A stretch of DNA of 64,000 nucleotides from Prevotella sp. UBA2444 (GCA_002342665.1 DDQK01000001.1:25079-89078), one strand, 5' to 3'; positions 7,862 through 17,613 are shown, counted from the stretch's first letter. A program made the numbers and translations. The notes: generated by a model from the sequence alone, not told the origin.

Positions 7862-9706
7862 ATGTGCGGAATAGTAGGATATATAGGCACAAAAGAAGCC
7901 TTTCCAGTACTGATAAAAGGATTACGCCGACTGGAATATCGTGGTTACGACTCGGCTGGCGTGGCTCTGATTAACACTAATGGCGACTTGAACGTCTACA
8001 AGGCGAAAGGAAAAGTCGACAACCTCGTGGAGTTTTGTTCGGACAAGGATGTGAGCGGCACCATTGGCATCGCTCATACGCGTTGGGCCACCCATGGAGA
8101 ACCCTCCAGTCGTAATGCCCACCCGCACTATTCTGAGAGCCACAACCTGGCCATCATCCACAACGGTATCATCGAGAATTATGCCGACATCAAGGAGAAG
8201 CTGATGGCGAAAGGTATTCATTTCAAGAGCGATACCGATACGGAAGTGCTGGTACAGCTCATAGAGTATATTCAGGTGCACAAGCAACTTGATTTGCTGA
8301 CCGCCGTCCAGGTGGCTTTGTATCAGGTGATAGGTGCCTATGCTATTGCCGTGCTCGATAAGCGCAACCCCGAACAGATTGTGGCTGCACGCAAGCAGAG
8401 TCCGCTGGTGGTGGGTATCGGTGAGAATGAGTTCTTCCTGGGGTCTGACGCCAGTCCTATCGTGGAGTATACCGACAAGGTGGTATATCTGGAAGATGGC
8501 AATATCGCCGTCATCCGTCGTGACAAGGAACTTAAGGTGGTGAGCATTCTGGGCGAGGAACAGGAACTGAAGGTGAAGACTGTCGATATCGACTTAGGAC
8601 AGATAGAGAAGGGCGGCTATCCGCACTTCATGCTCAAGGAGATCTTCGAGCAACCTGAGTGCCTGACAAACTGCATGCGAGGGCGCGTGAACGTGGATGC
8701 CGACCATGTGACTCTGTCTGCCCTGATAGACTATCGCCGACAGTTACTCGATGCGAAACGCATCGTGATTGTGGCCTGCGGTACATCCTGGCATGCTGGT
8801 CTGATAGGCAAGCAGATCATTGAGAAACTGTGCCGAATCCCCGTTGAGGTGGAGTATGCCTCAGAGTTCCGCTACCGCAACCCGGTTGTGGGTAAGGGCG
8901 ATGTGGTGATAGCCATCTCGCAGAGCGGCGAAACAGCCGATACGCTGGCTGCTGTACAGTTGGCCAAGGAGAAAGGAGCCTTCATCTATGGTATCTGTAA
9001 TGCCATTGGCTCTAGCATACCTCGCGCCACGAATACTGGCACCTATATTCATGTGGGGCCTGAGATCGGTGTGGCATCGACGAAGGCTTTCACCGGGCAG
9101 GTGACAGTGCTCGTGATGTTTGCTCTGGCTCTCTCAGAAGCCAAGGGCACCGTGAAGCGCGACGAGTATCTGAAGATTGTGAAGGGACTGAGCGAGATTC
9201 CTATGAAGATACGGGAGGTATTGCAGACCAACGAACGGGTGGCTGATCTCGCACGTACATTTACTTATGCTCATAATTTCCTCTATCTGGGGCGTGGCTA
9301 CTCTTATCCAGTGGCACTTGAGGGGGCTCTGAAACTGAAGGAAATCAGTTACATCCATGCCGAGGGCTATCCTGCCGCCGAGATGAAGCATGGTCCTATA
9401 GCACTCATCGACTCTGATATGCCGGTAGTGGTGATTGCCACTCATAATGCGATGTACGAGAAGGTGCTGTCGAATATTCAGGAAATCAAGGCACGTCAGG
9501 GTAGGGTGATAGCTCTCGTCTCGAAAGGCGATGACACAATCGCGAAGATTGCTGACGAAGTAATAGAGCTGCCAGACGTGCAGGAGTGTCTGGAGCCGCT
9601 CGTGGCGACGATACCCCTGCAGCTGCTGGCCTATCACGTAGCTGTCTGCAAGGGCAAGAACGTTGACCAACCAAGAAACTTGGCAAAATCAGTAACAGTG
9701 GAATAA
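7862..9706 (+). CDS. glmS: Glutamine-fructose-6-phosphate aminotransferase (isomerizing)
   Basis: The 614-residue protein starts MCGIVGYIG, so Cys2 becomes the N-terminal nucleophile of the glutaminase domain after Met removal. Two SIS sugar-isomerase domains follow (CGTSWHAG and ISQSGETADT in the first, LGRGYSYPVALEGALKLKE in the second), and the chain ends in PRNLAKSVTVE with the conserved C-terminal Lys. It makes glucosamine-6-phosphate for peptidoglycan and lipopolysaccharide. It heads a unit with carAB, two enzymes that also use the amide of glutamine. Confidence 0.98.
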   Translation: MCGIVGYIGTKEAFPVLIKGLRRLEYRGYDSAGVALINTNGDLNVYKAKGKVDNLVEFCSDKDVSGTIGIAHTRWATHGEPSSRNAHPHYSESHNLAIIHNGIIENYADIKEKLMAKGIHFKSDTDTEVLVQLIEYIQVHKQLDLLTAVQVALYQVIGAYAIAVLDKRNPEQIVAARKQSPLVVGIGENEFFLGSDASPIVEYTDKVVYLEDGNIAVIRRDKELKVVSILGEEQELKVKTVDIDLGQIEKGGYPHFMLKEIFEQPECLTNCMRGRVNVDADHVTLSALIDYRRQLLDAKRIVIVACGTSWHAGLIGKQIIEKLCRIPVEVEYASEFRYRNPVVGKGDVVIAISQSGETADTLAAVQLAKEKGAFIYGICNAIGSSIPRATNTGTYIHVGPEIGVASTKAFTGQVTVLVMFALALSEAKGTVKRDEYLKIVKGLSEIPMKIREVLQTNERVADLARTFTYAHNFLYLGRGYSYPVALEGALKLKEISYIHAEGYPAAEMKHGPIALIDSDMPVVVIATHNAMYEKVLSNIQEIKARQGRVIALVSKGDDTIAKIADEVIELPDVQECLEPLVATIPLQLLAYHVAVCKGKNVDQPRNLAKSVTVE

Positions 9707-9712
9707 ATATCA

Positions 9713-9746
9713 GGGCGATTCGTTTTATTGACGTTTCGCCTTTTTT
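9713..9746 (+). terminator. Terminator or attenuator between glmS and carA
   Basis: GGCGA (9714-9718) pairs with TCGCC (9736-9740) and six T follow. No -7 element is visible in the 57-bp gap, so carAB probably depends on read-through past this weak hairpin. Confidence 0.55.
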
Positions 9747-9763
9747 ATAACTAACAGGAAAAG

Positions 9764-10861
9764 ATGAAAGAGGTAACACTCGTCCTGCAGGACGGAACAG
9801 AATTCAGAGGGAAGAGCTTCGGCTACGATAAGGAAGTGGTCGGAGAGGTGGTGTTCAACACGGCCATGATGGGTTATCCTGAGAGTCTGACAGACCCCAG
9901 CTATGCGGGGCAGATGCTCGTGATGACTTATCCACTGGTGGGCAACTATGGTGTACCCCCATTTAGCGTGGGTGATAATGGTATACCCGATTTTATGGAG
10001 AGCGACCGTATTTATGCCAAGGCCCTCATCGTCAGCGACTATTCCGAGAAGTATTCTCACTGGAATGCCGTAGAGAGCCTGGGTGATTGGCTCCGTCGCG
10101 AGCAGGTACCAGGTGTGACAGGCATCGACACCAGGGCCCTGACGAAGGTGCTCCGAGAGCAAGGTGTGATGATGGGCAGAATCATATTCCAGAATACTCC
10201 GGATCACCTGGATAATCCGGAATATCCGGATAATACCGAAGAAGATTACGGCGCCATCAACTGGGTAGAGCGTGTGAGCTGCAAGGATATTATCCGCTAC
10301 AACGAGGGCGCTGGCAAGAAGGTGGTACTCGTCGACTGCGGCGTGAAGGCCAATATCATCCGTTGTTTGGTTAACAGAGGCTGCGAGGTCATCCGCGTAC
10401 CCTGGAACTACGACTATACGGCGATGGATTTCGACGGACTCTTCCTGGCCAATGGCCCTGGCGATCCAGACAAGTGCGTCGAGGCTGTAGAGGTGCTGCG
10501 CAGACAGATGTCTGCTTCGCGAAAGCCCATCTGTGGCATCTGTATGGGCAATCAGTTGCTGGCCAAGGCTGGTGGTGCTACCATTTACAAGCTGAAATAT
10601 GGTCATCGGAGCCACAACCAACCTGTACGTGAGATAGGTACGAACCGTTGCTATGTGACGAGTCAGAATCATGGTTATGCCGTAGATGGTTCTACGCTTG
10701 GCAACGACTGGCGCGAATTGTTCGTGAATATGAACGACGGCTCCAACGAGGGAATCCGCCATCAGACCAATCCCTGGTTCTCATCGCAATTTCATCCCGA
10801 AGCCTGCTCGGGTCCTGTAGATACTGAGTTTATGTTTGACCGTTTTTTGAAGACATTATGA
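9764..10861 (+). CDS. carA: Carbamoyl-phosphate synthase small (glutaminase) subunit
   Basis: The 365-residue CarA has the N-terminal CPSase small-chain domain (FNTAMMGYPESLTDPSYAG) and a C-terminal class I glutamine amidotransferase domain. The nucleophile sits in CGICMGNQ and the His-Glu pair in FHPEACSG, so the triad is complete. The usual GHQ after the nucleophile is GNQ here, a change I believe also occurs in related Bacteroidetes. It releases ammonia from glutamine for CarB. A GGAAAAG stretch precedes the start, and its stop overlaps the carB start by 4 bp. Confidence 0.97.
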   Translation: MKEVTLVLQDGTEFRGKSFGYDKEVVGEVVFNTAMMGYPESLTDPSYAGQMLVMTYPLVGNYGVPPFSVGDNGIPDFMESDRIYAKALIVSDYSEKYSHWNAVESLGDWLRREQVPGVTGIDTRALTKVLREQGVMMGRIIFQNTPDHLDNPEYPDNTEEDYGAINWVERVSCKDIIRYNEGAGKKVVLVDCGVKANIIRCLVNRGCEVIRVPWNYDYTAMDFDGLFLANGPGDPDKCVEAVEVLRRQMSASRKPICGICMGNQLLAKAGGATIYKLKYGHRSHNQPVREIGTNRCYVTSQNHGYAVDGSTLGNDWRELFVNMNDGSNEGIRHQTNPWFSSQFHPEACSGPVDTEFMFDRFLKTL

Positions 10862-13800
10862 AAGATCAGAATATCAAGAAAGTCCTGTTGCTTGGCTCAG
10901 GCGCTCTGAAGATAGGCGAAGCCGGAGAGTTCGACTATAGTGGCAGTCAGGCCCTGAAAGCCTTGAAGGAAGAGGGCGTGGCCACAGTTCTTATCAATCC
11001 CAATATTGCGACGGTGCAGACTTCCGAAGGTGTGGCCGACGAGGTCTATTTCCTGCCTGTCCAGCCATATTTCGTGGAGCGTGTCATTGAGAAGGAGCGT
11101 CCTGACGGCATCCTGTTGGCCTTTGGAGGACAGACCGCCCTGAATTGTGGTGTGGAACTCTATCGGAGCGGCGTGCTCGATAAGTATGGCGTCAAGGTGC
11201 TGGGTACACCCGTACAGGCCATCATGGACACCGAAGATCGTGAACTCTTTGTACGCAAGCTCGATGAGATAGGCGTGAAGACGATCAAGAGTCATGCTTG
11301 CGAGAATATCGACGCCGCCCGCCAAGCAGCCCGTGAACTGGGTTATCCCGTCATCCTGCGTGCTGCTTATGCCCTGGGAGGTCTTGGATCTGGCTTCTGC
11401 GACAATGAGGAGGAACTGGACCGTCTGGCAGAGAAGGCATTCTCTTTCTCGCCTCAGGTGTTGGTGGAAAAGAGCCTGAAAGGCTGGAAGGAGATAGAAT
11501 ATGAGGTGGTGCGCGACCGTTATGACAACTGCATCACCGTCTGCAACATGGAGAACTTCGACCCGCTGGGCATCCATACTGGCGAGTCAATCGTGGTGGC
11601 CCCCAGTCAGACGCTCACCAACTCTGAATACCACAAGCTGAGGGCTCTGGCCATTAAGATTATCCGTCATATCGGCATCGTGGGTGAGTGTAATGTGCAG
11701 TATGCCTTCGACCCGCAGTCGGAGGACTATCGCGTCATTGAGGTGAATGCCCGTTTGTCGCGTTCTTCGGCTCTGGCCTCCAAGGCTACGGGCTATCCCC
11801 TGGCCTTTGTAGCAGCCAAGTTAGGCATGGGCTACGGACTGTTTGAACTGAAGAACTCCGTCACCAAGACCACTTCGGCCTTCTTCGAGCCGGCTCTCGA
11901 CTATGTGGTGTGCAAGATACCCCGTTGGGACTTGTCGAAGTTCCATGGCGTCGACAAGGAATTGGGCTCTTCGATGAAGAGCGTGGGCGAGGTGATGGCC
12001 ATCGGCCGCACCTTCGAGGAAGCCATTCAGAAAGGTCTGCGCATGATAGGGCAGGGGATGCACGGTTTTGTGGAGAACAAGGAACTGAAAATTTCCGATA
12101 TCGATGCGGCACTCCGTGAACCTACTGACAAGCGCATCTTCGTCATCTCCAAGGCGATGCACCTGCCGGAGTACGACATCGACAAGATTCACCAACTGAC
12201 AAAGATAGACCGTTGGTTCCTGGAGAAACTGCAGCACATTATCGACATTGACGAACGGCTGAAGCGGCAGAACATCAATACGCTTGAGGCCGATTTGCTG
12301 CACGAGGCAAAGGTCTATGGCTTCACTGATTTCCAGATTGCCCGTGCCGTCGGACTGGAACATGAGCTCGGCAACATGCACAAGGCACTCTTCCTGGTGC
12401 GCAATCGCAGAAAACAGCTGGGCATACTGCCTGTGGTGAAGCAGATCGACACGCTGGCTGCTGAGTATCCTGCACAGACCAACTATCTCTACGTGACCTA
12501 CTCGGGTACGGCGAGTGACATCCACTACGAGCACGACCAGCGTAGCATCATTGTTTTGGGCTCGGGGGCTTACAGGATTGGTTCTTCAGTCGAGTTCGAC
12601 TGGTGTGGCGTGCAGGCTCTCAGCACCATCCGTAAGGAGGGCTGGCGCAGTGTGATGATCAACTATAACCCAGAAACCGTATCTACAGACTATGACATGT
12701 GCGACCGTCTCTACTTCGACGAGCTGACCTTTGAGCGTGTGCTCGATATCATCGACCTGGAACAGCCGCATGGCGTCATTGTCAGTACGGGGGGACAGAT
12801 ACCCAACAATCTGGCCGTCTATCTCGACGAGGCTGGCGTGCGCATTCTGGGTACTCAGGCACAGGATATCGACGGAGCAGAAGACCGGGCCAAGTTCTCA
12901 CAGATGCTCAATGAGTTGGGTGTTAACCAGCCCGAATGGAGCGCACTGACCTCGATGGCTGACATCAGCCGTTTCGTAGAGCGTGTGGGCTACCCCGTTC
13001 TGGTTCGCCCCAGCTATGTACTCTCGGGAGCAGCCATGAATGTCTGTTCCAATGAAGACGAGCTGGAGCGCTTTCTCCAGCTGGCTGCCAACGTGTCGGA
13101 GGATCACCCCGTAGTGGTTTCGAAATTCATCGAGCACGCCAAGGAGATAGAGATGGACGCTGTGGCCAAGGACGGCGAGATTCTTGCCTATGCCATCAGT
13201 GAGCACATTGAGTTTGCGGGTGTTCACTCCGGCGATGCTACCATTCAGTTCCCTCCGCAGAAACTCTATGTGGAGACGGTGCGCCGCATCAAACGCATCT
13301 CCCGACAGATTGCCAAGGCACTGCACATCAACGGGCCGTTCAATATCCAGTATATGGCACGCGACAACGATATCCTCGTCATCGAGTGCAACCTGCGTGC
13401 TTCGCGCTCCTTCCCATTCGTATCAAAGGTGTTGAAACTGAATTTCATCGACCTGGCTACTAAAGTGATGCTGGGACTGCCCGTGGAGCGTCCGCACAAG
13501 AACCTCTTCGACCTCGACTACGTGGGCATCAAGGCTTCGCAGTTCTCCTTCAACCGTCTGCAGAAGGCAGACCCCGTACTTGGTGTCGATATGGCTTCTA
13601 CCGGCGAGGTGGGCTGCATCGGCGACAATACGGATACCGCCCTGCTCAAGGCCATGCTCTCCGTGGGACAGCGCATCCCGAAGAAGACGGTGCTGCTCTC
13701 TACTGGTGGAGCCAAACAGAAAGTGGAGATGCTCGACGCTGCCCGGATGCTGCTTAATCACGGCTACGAGATCTATGCCACCGGAGGTACCTCGAAGTAT

Positions 13801-14088
13801 CTCTCCGACAACGGTATCAGCAACACGCTCGTCCATTGGCCCAGCGAACCCGATCTGCAGCCGCAGGCCCTCACACTGCTCCATGAACATAAGATTGACA
13901 TGGTGGTCAACATCCCCAAGGACCTCACGTCGCACGAACTGACCAACGGCTACAAGATCCGGCGTGCAGCCATCGACCTCAACGTGCCGCTGATCACCAA
14001 CTCGCGTCTTGCCTCAGCTTTTATCCATGCTTTCTGTACCGTCGGAATTGAAGGTATAGGCATTAAATCTTGGGCAGAATACCGCTAG
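10858..14088 (+). CDS. carB: Carbamoyl-phosphate synthase large subunit
   Basis: At 1076 residues this is a full-length CarB with two homologous halves, each with an ATP-grasp domain (GSGALKIGEAGEFDYSG near residue 12 and GSGAYRIGSSVEFDWCG near residue 567), and a C-terminal MGS-like allosteric domain (YATGGTSKYL). It makes carbamoyl phosphate from bicarbonate, ATP and ammonia tunnelled from CarA, for pyrimidine and arginine synthesis. ATGA overlap with carA indicates translational coupling. No clear terminator follows. Confidence 0.98.
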   Translation: MKDQNIKKVLLLGSGALKIGEAGEFDYSGSQALKALKEEGVATVLINPNIATVQTSEGVADEVYFLPVQPYFVERVIEKERPDGILLAFGGQTALNCGVELYRSGVLDKYGVKVLGTPVQAIMDTEDRELFVRKLDEIGVKTIKSHACENIDAARQAARELGYPVILRAAYALGGLGSGFCDNEEELDRLAEKAFSFSPQVLVEKSLKGWKEIEYEVVRDRYDNCITVCNMENFDPLGIHTGESIVVAPSQTLTNSEYHKLRALAIKIIRHIGIVGECNVQYAFDPQSEDYRVIEVNARLSRSSALASKATGYPLAFVAAKLGMGYGLFELKNSVTKTTSAFFEPALDYVVCKIPRWDLSKFHGVDKELGSSMKSVGEVMAIGRTFEEAIQKGLRMIGQGMHGFVENKELKISDIDAALREPTDKRIFVISKAMHLPEYDIDKIHQLTKIDRWFLEKLQHIIDIDERLKRQNINTLEADLLHEAKVYGFTDFQIARAVGLEHELGNMHKALFLVRNRRKQLGILPVVKQIDTLAAEYPAQTNYLYVTYSGTASDIHYEHDQRSIIVLGSGAYRIGSSVEFDWCGVQALSTIRKEGWRSVMINYNPETVSTDYDMCDRLYFDELTFERVLDIIDLEQPHGVIVSTGGQIPNNLAVYLDEAGVRILGTQAQDIDGAEDRAKFSQMLNELGVNQPEWSALTSMADISRFVERVGYPVLVRPSYVLSGAAMNVCSNEDELERFLQLAANVSEDHPVVVSKFIEHAKEIEMDAVAKDGEILAYAISEHIEFAGVHSGDATIQFPPQKLYVETVRRIKRISRQIAKALHINGPFNIQYMARDNDILVIECNLRASRSFPFVSKVLKLNFIDLATKVMLGLPVERPHKNLFDLDYVGIKASQFSFNRLQKADPVLGVDMASTGEVGCIGDNTDTALLKAMLSVGQRIPKKTVLLSTGGAKQKVEMLDAARMLLNHGYEIYATGGTSKYLSDNGISNTLVHWPSEPDLQPQALTLLHEHKIDMVVNIPKDLTSHELTNGYKIRRAAIDLNVPLITNSRLASAFIHAFCTVGIEGIGIKSWAEYR

Positions 14089-14146
14089 AATGTATTGGAA
14101 AATGCAAATATTGGTGCAATAATTTGGTTATTTCAAATTATTGCAC

Positions 14147-14154
14147 TATATTTG
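14147..14154 (+). promoter_or_regulatory. -7 element for the regulator/kinase-nspC unit
   Basis: TATATTTG followed by CA lies 31 bp before the ATG at 14186. Confidence 0.7.
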
Positions 14155-14185
14155 CACCCAAAATGGTAATTACTGACCCAACAAT

Positions 14186-15331
14186 ATGGATGCAGGAGTA
14201 ACTCTAGAATCTAAGATAAACCGAAGTGACTATAAGATCCTTATCGTCGATGACGTGATGAGCAACGTATTGTTGCTCAAGATTCTTTTGACCAATGAGA
14301 AATTTCAGGTTTGTACGGCCAACTGTGGAAAAGCCTGTATCGAGCAGGCCCGCAAAGAGCATCCCGACTTGGTATTGCTCGATGTGATGATGCCCGATAT
14401 CTCCGGATTCGACACTGCCGTCATCATGAAGAAAGACCCGGAGCTCAAAGAGATCCCCATCATCTTCCTCACAGCCTTGAACACCCCAGCCGATCTGGTG
14501 AAGGGATTCCAGGTGGGTGCCAACGACTTCCTCACCAAGCCTTTCAACAAGGAGGAGCTGGTGATGCGTGTCATGCAGCAGATTTCACTCGTGGCTGCCA
14601 AACGTATCATCGAGAAGCAGAACGCCGAACTCAGGGCTACGCTCAGCAACCGTGACAAGATGTACTCCGTCATTGCCCACGACTTGCGATCGCCGATGGC
14701 CAGCATCCGCATGGTACTCAATCTCGTGGTGCAGTCGGCCACTCCCGAGTCGGTGGGCCCGGAGCTCTATTCGCTGCTCGACCAGGCCAACCGCGAGTCG
14801 GAGGAGGTACACGACCTGCTCGACAATCTGCTCAAGTGGACCAAGAGTCAGACGGGACGACTGAATGTGGTGACTCAGGATCTCGACCTCAACGACATCA
14901 TACCCGGCGTGGTAGACATCTTCGAGATGATTGCTGCCACCAAGAATATCAAACTCAATCTCCAGCATACGGGTGGTCCGTTGGTGGTGCGTGCCGACAA
15001 TGATATGCTCAAGACCGTCGTGCGCAACTTCATGTCGAATGCCGTCAAGTTCTCACCTGAAGGCTCTACGATTGAGATTATCATGTCCTCGGATGGCGAT
15101 TTTGCCAAGGTGAGTGTCAGAGACCATGGCGTGGGTATCTCTGCCGATCGCCTCGGCTCTATCTTCCACAAGGGCGAGACCACCTACGGCACTGGCGGTG
15201 AGGAAGGTTCCGGACTGGGCTTGCAGCTCTGTCAGGACTTTGCCCGCAAGAATGGAGGCGACTGCATGGTAGAGTCGACGGAAGGGCAGGGCTCCACGTT
15301 CAGCGTCACTATCCCCCTAAAGAAAGACTGA
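14186..15331 (+). CDS. Hybrid response regulator-histidine kinase (REC-HisKA-HATPase), soluble
   Basis: This 381-residue protein has an N-terminal receiver domain (ILIVDD near residue 18, phospho-acceptor in LVLLDVMMPD, Lys in FLTKPF) followed by a kinase core with the phospho-His in SVIAHDLRSPMAS, an N box (NFMSNAVKFSP), and G boxes (DHGVGIS and GSGLGLQLC). There is no signal peptide or membrane segment, so it acts in the cytoplasm. A receiver placed before the kinase suggests that an upstream kinase controls its activity. Its stop overlaps the nspC start by one base (TGATG), so the two are co-translated; whether it responds to polyamines is an untested inference. Confidence 0.93.
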   Translation: MDAGVTLESKINRSDYKILIVDDVMSNVLLLKILLTNEKFQVCTANCGKACIEQARKEHPDLVLLDVMMPDISGFDTAVIMKKDPELKEIPIIFLTALNTPADLVKGFQVGANDFLTKPFNKEELVMRVMQQISLVAAKRIIEKQNAELRATLSNRDKMYSVIAHDLRSPMASIRMVLNLVVQSATPESVGPELYSLLDQANRESEEVHDLLDNLLKWTKSQTGRLNVVTQDLDLNDIIPGVVDIFEMIAATKNIKLNLQHTGGPLVVRADNDMLKTVVRNFMSNAVKFSPEGSTIEIIMSSDGDFAKVSVRDHGVGISADRLGSIFHKGETTYGTGGEEGSGLGLQLCQDFARKNGGDCMVESTEGQGSTFSVTIPLKKD

Positions 15332-16467
15332 TGGCTACACCTATTTATATTATAGAAGAGACAAAGCTTCGCCGCAACCTTCAGTTGATTGCTGATGTTG
15401 CGGCGAAAGCCGATATAGAGATTATCCTCGCCTTCAAAGCTTTTGCCCTTTGGAAGGTGTTCCCCATTTTCCGCGAGTATATCCATTCCACCACTGCCAG
15501 CTCCCTCTCCGAGGCCCGCCTGGCCCTCGAGGAGTTTGGTGCTCCGGCCCATACCTATTCGCCAGCCTATACCGATGAGGAGATACGTGGCATCCTGAAG
15601 TGCTCCTCCCATCTGACGTTCAATTCGCTCTCTCAGTATGAGCGGTACCGCAATTTGTGCGGGGGCGTGTCCATCGGTCTGCGTGTCAATCCCGAATACT
15701 CCGAAGTAGGCACGCTGCTCTATAATCCCTGTGCACCCGGCACCCGGTTCGGCATCACTGCCGACAAGCTGCCGGAAGTGTTGCCCGACGACATTGAAGG
15801 CTTCCATTGTCATTGTCACTGCGAGAGTGGGGCAGACGTATTCCAGAGGACGTTGGTGCATATAGAGGAAAAATTCTCGAAGTGGTTCCCGCAGCTGAAA
15901 TGGATCAACTTCGGAGGCGGTCATCTGATGACCCGAAAGGACTACGATGTCGATTTGCTTATTCGTCTGATGCAGGACTTTCACAAGCGCTATCCTTGGC
16001 TGAAGGTGATCTTGGAACCTGGTAGCGCTTTTGCCTGGCAGACGGGTCCCTTGGTATCGCATGTGGTGGATATCGTAGAGGACAAGGGTATTAAGACAGC
16101 CATTCTTGATGTGAGTTTCACCTGCCACATGCCCGACTGTCTGGAGATGCCGTATTATCCTGATGTCCGCGGGGCGGTTTTCTGGGAGGATTCAGAGTCC
16201 TCGGAAAATTCGGAATATGCTGATTATCGCTATCGCCTTGGGGGAAACAGCTGCCTGAGTGGTGACTTCATGGGTTCGTGGCAGTTTGATCATGAGCTGC
16301 AGATAGGCGAGGAAGTGATTTTTGAGGATATGATCCATTATACTACTGTTAAGACCAACACTTTTAATGGCGTTACACACCCCTCGATAGGTTTGCTTCA
16401 TGCCGATGGACGATTGGAGGTTTTGCGCGAGTTTGGGTACGAAGATTACCGAAATCGGATGGATTAG
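15331..16467 (+). CDS. nspC: Carboxynorspermidine/carboxyspermidine decarboxylase
   Basis: The 378-residue protein is a fold-III PLP decarboxylase. The PLP Lys lies in ILAFKAFALW near residue 36, and HCHCESGAD, NFGGGHLMT and LEPGSAFAW follow in the NspC order. It decarboxylates carboxyspermidine or carboxynorspermidine in the alternative spermidine pathway common in gut Bacteroidetes. The partner dehydrogenase gene is not adjacent. It is coupled to the upstream regulator/kinase. Confidence 0.94.
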   Translation: MATPIYIIEETKLRRNLQLIADVAAKADIEIILAFKAFALWKVFPIFREYIHSTTASSLSEARLALEEFGAPAHTYSPAYTDEEIRGILKCSSHLTFNSLSQYERYRNLCGGVSIGLRVNPEYSEVGTLLYNPCAPGTRFGITADKLPEVLPDDIEGFHCHCHCESGADVFQRTLVHIEEKFSKWFPQLKWINFGGGHLMTRKDYDVDLLIRLMQDFHKRYPWLKVILEPGSAFAWQTGPLVSHVVDIVEDKGIKTAILDVSFTCHMPDCLEMPYYPDVRGAVFWEDSESSENSEYADYRYRLGGNSCLSGDFMGSWQFDHELQIGEEVIFEDMIHYTTVKTNTFNGVTHPSIGLLHADGRLEVLREFGYEDYRNRMD

Positions 16468-16530
16468 AGCCGCCAGAATGGCCTTTTTTCGATGAAATGA
16501 GCGATTTTTGAAAAAAAAATGCCAAAAAAG

Positions 16531-16561
16531 TTTGCCAGTTCCGAAAAAAGCATTACCTTTG
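16531..16561 (+). promoter_or_regulatory. Promoter of the tRNA cluster
   Basis: TTTG at 16531-16534 and TACCTTTG at 16554-16561 are separated by 19 bp and followed by CA, a textbook Bacteroidetes promoter. It lies about 43 bp before the first tRNA. Confidence 0.85.
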
Positions 16562-16604
16562 CATCCGCATTCAGGGGAATGCTCCTTCACAAAGGAAATC
16601 AAAT

Positions 16605-16680
16605 GCGGAAATAGCTCAGTTGGTAGAGCACAACCTTGCCAAGGTTGGGGTCGCGGGTCCGAGTCCCGTTTTCCGCTCCA
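16605..16680 (+). tRNA. tRNA-Gly (GCC), copy 1
   Basis: The acceptor stem GCGGAAA/TTTCCGC, D-arm AGCTCAGTTGGTAGAGC and anticodon stem CAACC/GGTTG close a loop TTGCCAA with anticodon GCC. The 73-nt body is identical to copy 2; here CCA follows in the DNA. Confidence 0.97.
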
Positions 16681-16728
16681 TTTGTTGAACAAAAAAGAGA
16701 CATCACGGGATTGGCCCGGATGTAAAAT

Positions 16729-16810
16729 GCCCAGGTGGCGGAATTGGTAGACGCGCACGTTTCAGGTGCGTGTGCCGCGAGGCGTGCAGGTTCGAGTCCT
16801 GTTCTGGGCA
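16729..16810 (+). tRNA. tRNA-Leu (CAG)
   Basis: The acceptor GCCCAGG pairs with TCTGGGC, discriminator A. The anticodon arm CACGT-TTCAGGT-GCGTG gives anticodon CAG, and a long variable arm is present, as expected of tRNA-Leu. CCA is not encoded. Confidence 0.95.
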
Positions 16811-16835
16811 CTCTTTTTTATTCAGCTGTTTTGTT

Positions 16836-16919
16836 GGAGAGGTGGCGGAATTGGTAGACGCGCTACTTTGAGGGGGTAGTGTCAATTGCGACGTGGGAGT
16901 TCGAGTCTCCTCCTCTTCA
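16836..16919 (+). tRNA. tRNA-Leu (GAG)
   Basis: The acceptor GGAGAGG pairs with CCTCTTC through two G-T pairs. The anticodon arm CTACT-TTGAGGG-GGTAG gives GAG, and a long variable arm follows. CCA is not encoded. Confidence 0.93.
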
Positions 16920-16941
16920 CATTTTTTACTAAGACAGAATT

Positions 16942-17014
16942 GCGGAAATAGCTCAGTTGGTAGAGCACAACCTTGCCAAGGTTGGGGTCGCGGGTCCGAG
17001 TCCCGTTTTCCGCT
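16942..17014 (+). tRNA. tRNA-Gly (GCC), copy 2
   Basis: The 73 nt are identical to the copy at 16605, but here CTTTTTT follows instead of CCA; the T run may end the tRNA transcript. Confidence 0.97.
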
Positions 17015-17040
17015 CTTTTTTATGAAAACATCGTTCACAA

Positions 17041-17583
17041 ATGAATTTGTATTTAAGATATTTCGACCGTGAAACCCTAGTACCCACAGTCGATGAGGCT
17101 ATTGCCTTTTTGAGATCAATTGATGAGGTTGGGATGAATCCAGTTTTGGAGGCTGACATTCGTGAGTATGTGGCCAGCGATGTGTTTTATCCCAAAAGAT
17201 ATAAGGTGCGCACACGCGTCTATTTCATTATTATCAAGACCGAAGCTTCAACCATGCAGGACTTCAAGGAGAAGAAGGCCGTCCATGCTGCAGCTGCTAC
17301 GCCCAGCGGCAAGCAGGCATCACCTGTTCTGATGCGCCTCAACGAGGAGCGCGCCGGATGGTACGAGGGGCTTATAGATTTCAAGCGCGTGCTGCTCGTT
17401 CCCGGCACAGGAAAATTCCAGTATCGCGACACGCAGTTCGTGGCTCGTGTCAAGGCTAAGTCGGGCATGGACTGCTACAACCGCATCGTCGACCATCTGC
17501 GTGAGCGTGTCGATGAGCGCAGCCAGTTCCCGTCGGCTAAGGGCAAGAATTTCAAGTTCCGCTATCTTGGACGAGCCAAGTAG
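17041..17583 (+). CDS. Conserved protein of unknown function
   Basis: I do not recognise this 180-residue protein. It has no signal peptide or membrane segment and is rich in Lys and Arg toward the C-terminus (SAKGKNFKFRYLGRAK), so it may bind nucleic acid. It starts 26 bp after the tRNA cluster and lies 30 bp before ssb on the same strand, so it may be read with ssb and gldE. Codon use looks like that of its neighbours. Confidence 0.75.
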   Translation: MNLYLRYFDRETLVPTVDEAIAFLRSIDEVGMNPVLEADIREYVASDVFYPKRYKVRTRVYFIIIKTEASTMQDFKEKKAVHAAAATPSGKQASPVLMRLNEERAGWYEGLIDFKRVLLVPGTGKFQYRDTQFVARVKAKSGMDCYNRIVDHLRERVDERSQFPSAKGKNFKFRYLGRAK

Positions 17584-17613
17584 CTTTTTATAAACCTTTT
17601 AAAAATAATAACT

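Noticed and set aside
7822..7862. glmS ribozyme
   Set aside because: Only about 30 bp separate the -7 element from the start codon; no room for the structure.
9725..10762. 345-codon open frame opposite carA
   Set aside because: Shadow of a well-defined gene; nothing in it matches a protein family.
16703..17038. ORFs across the tRNA cluster
   Set aside because: They translate tRNA sequence on the opposite strand.
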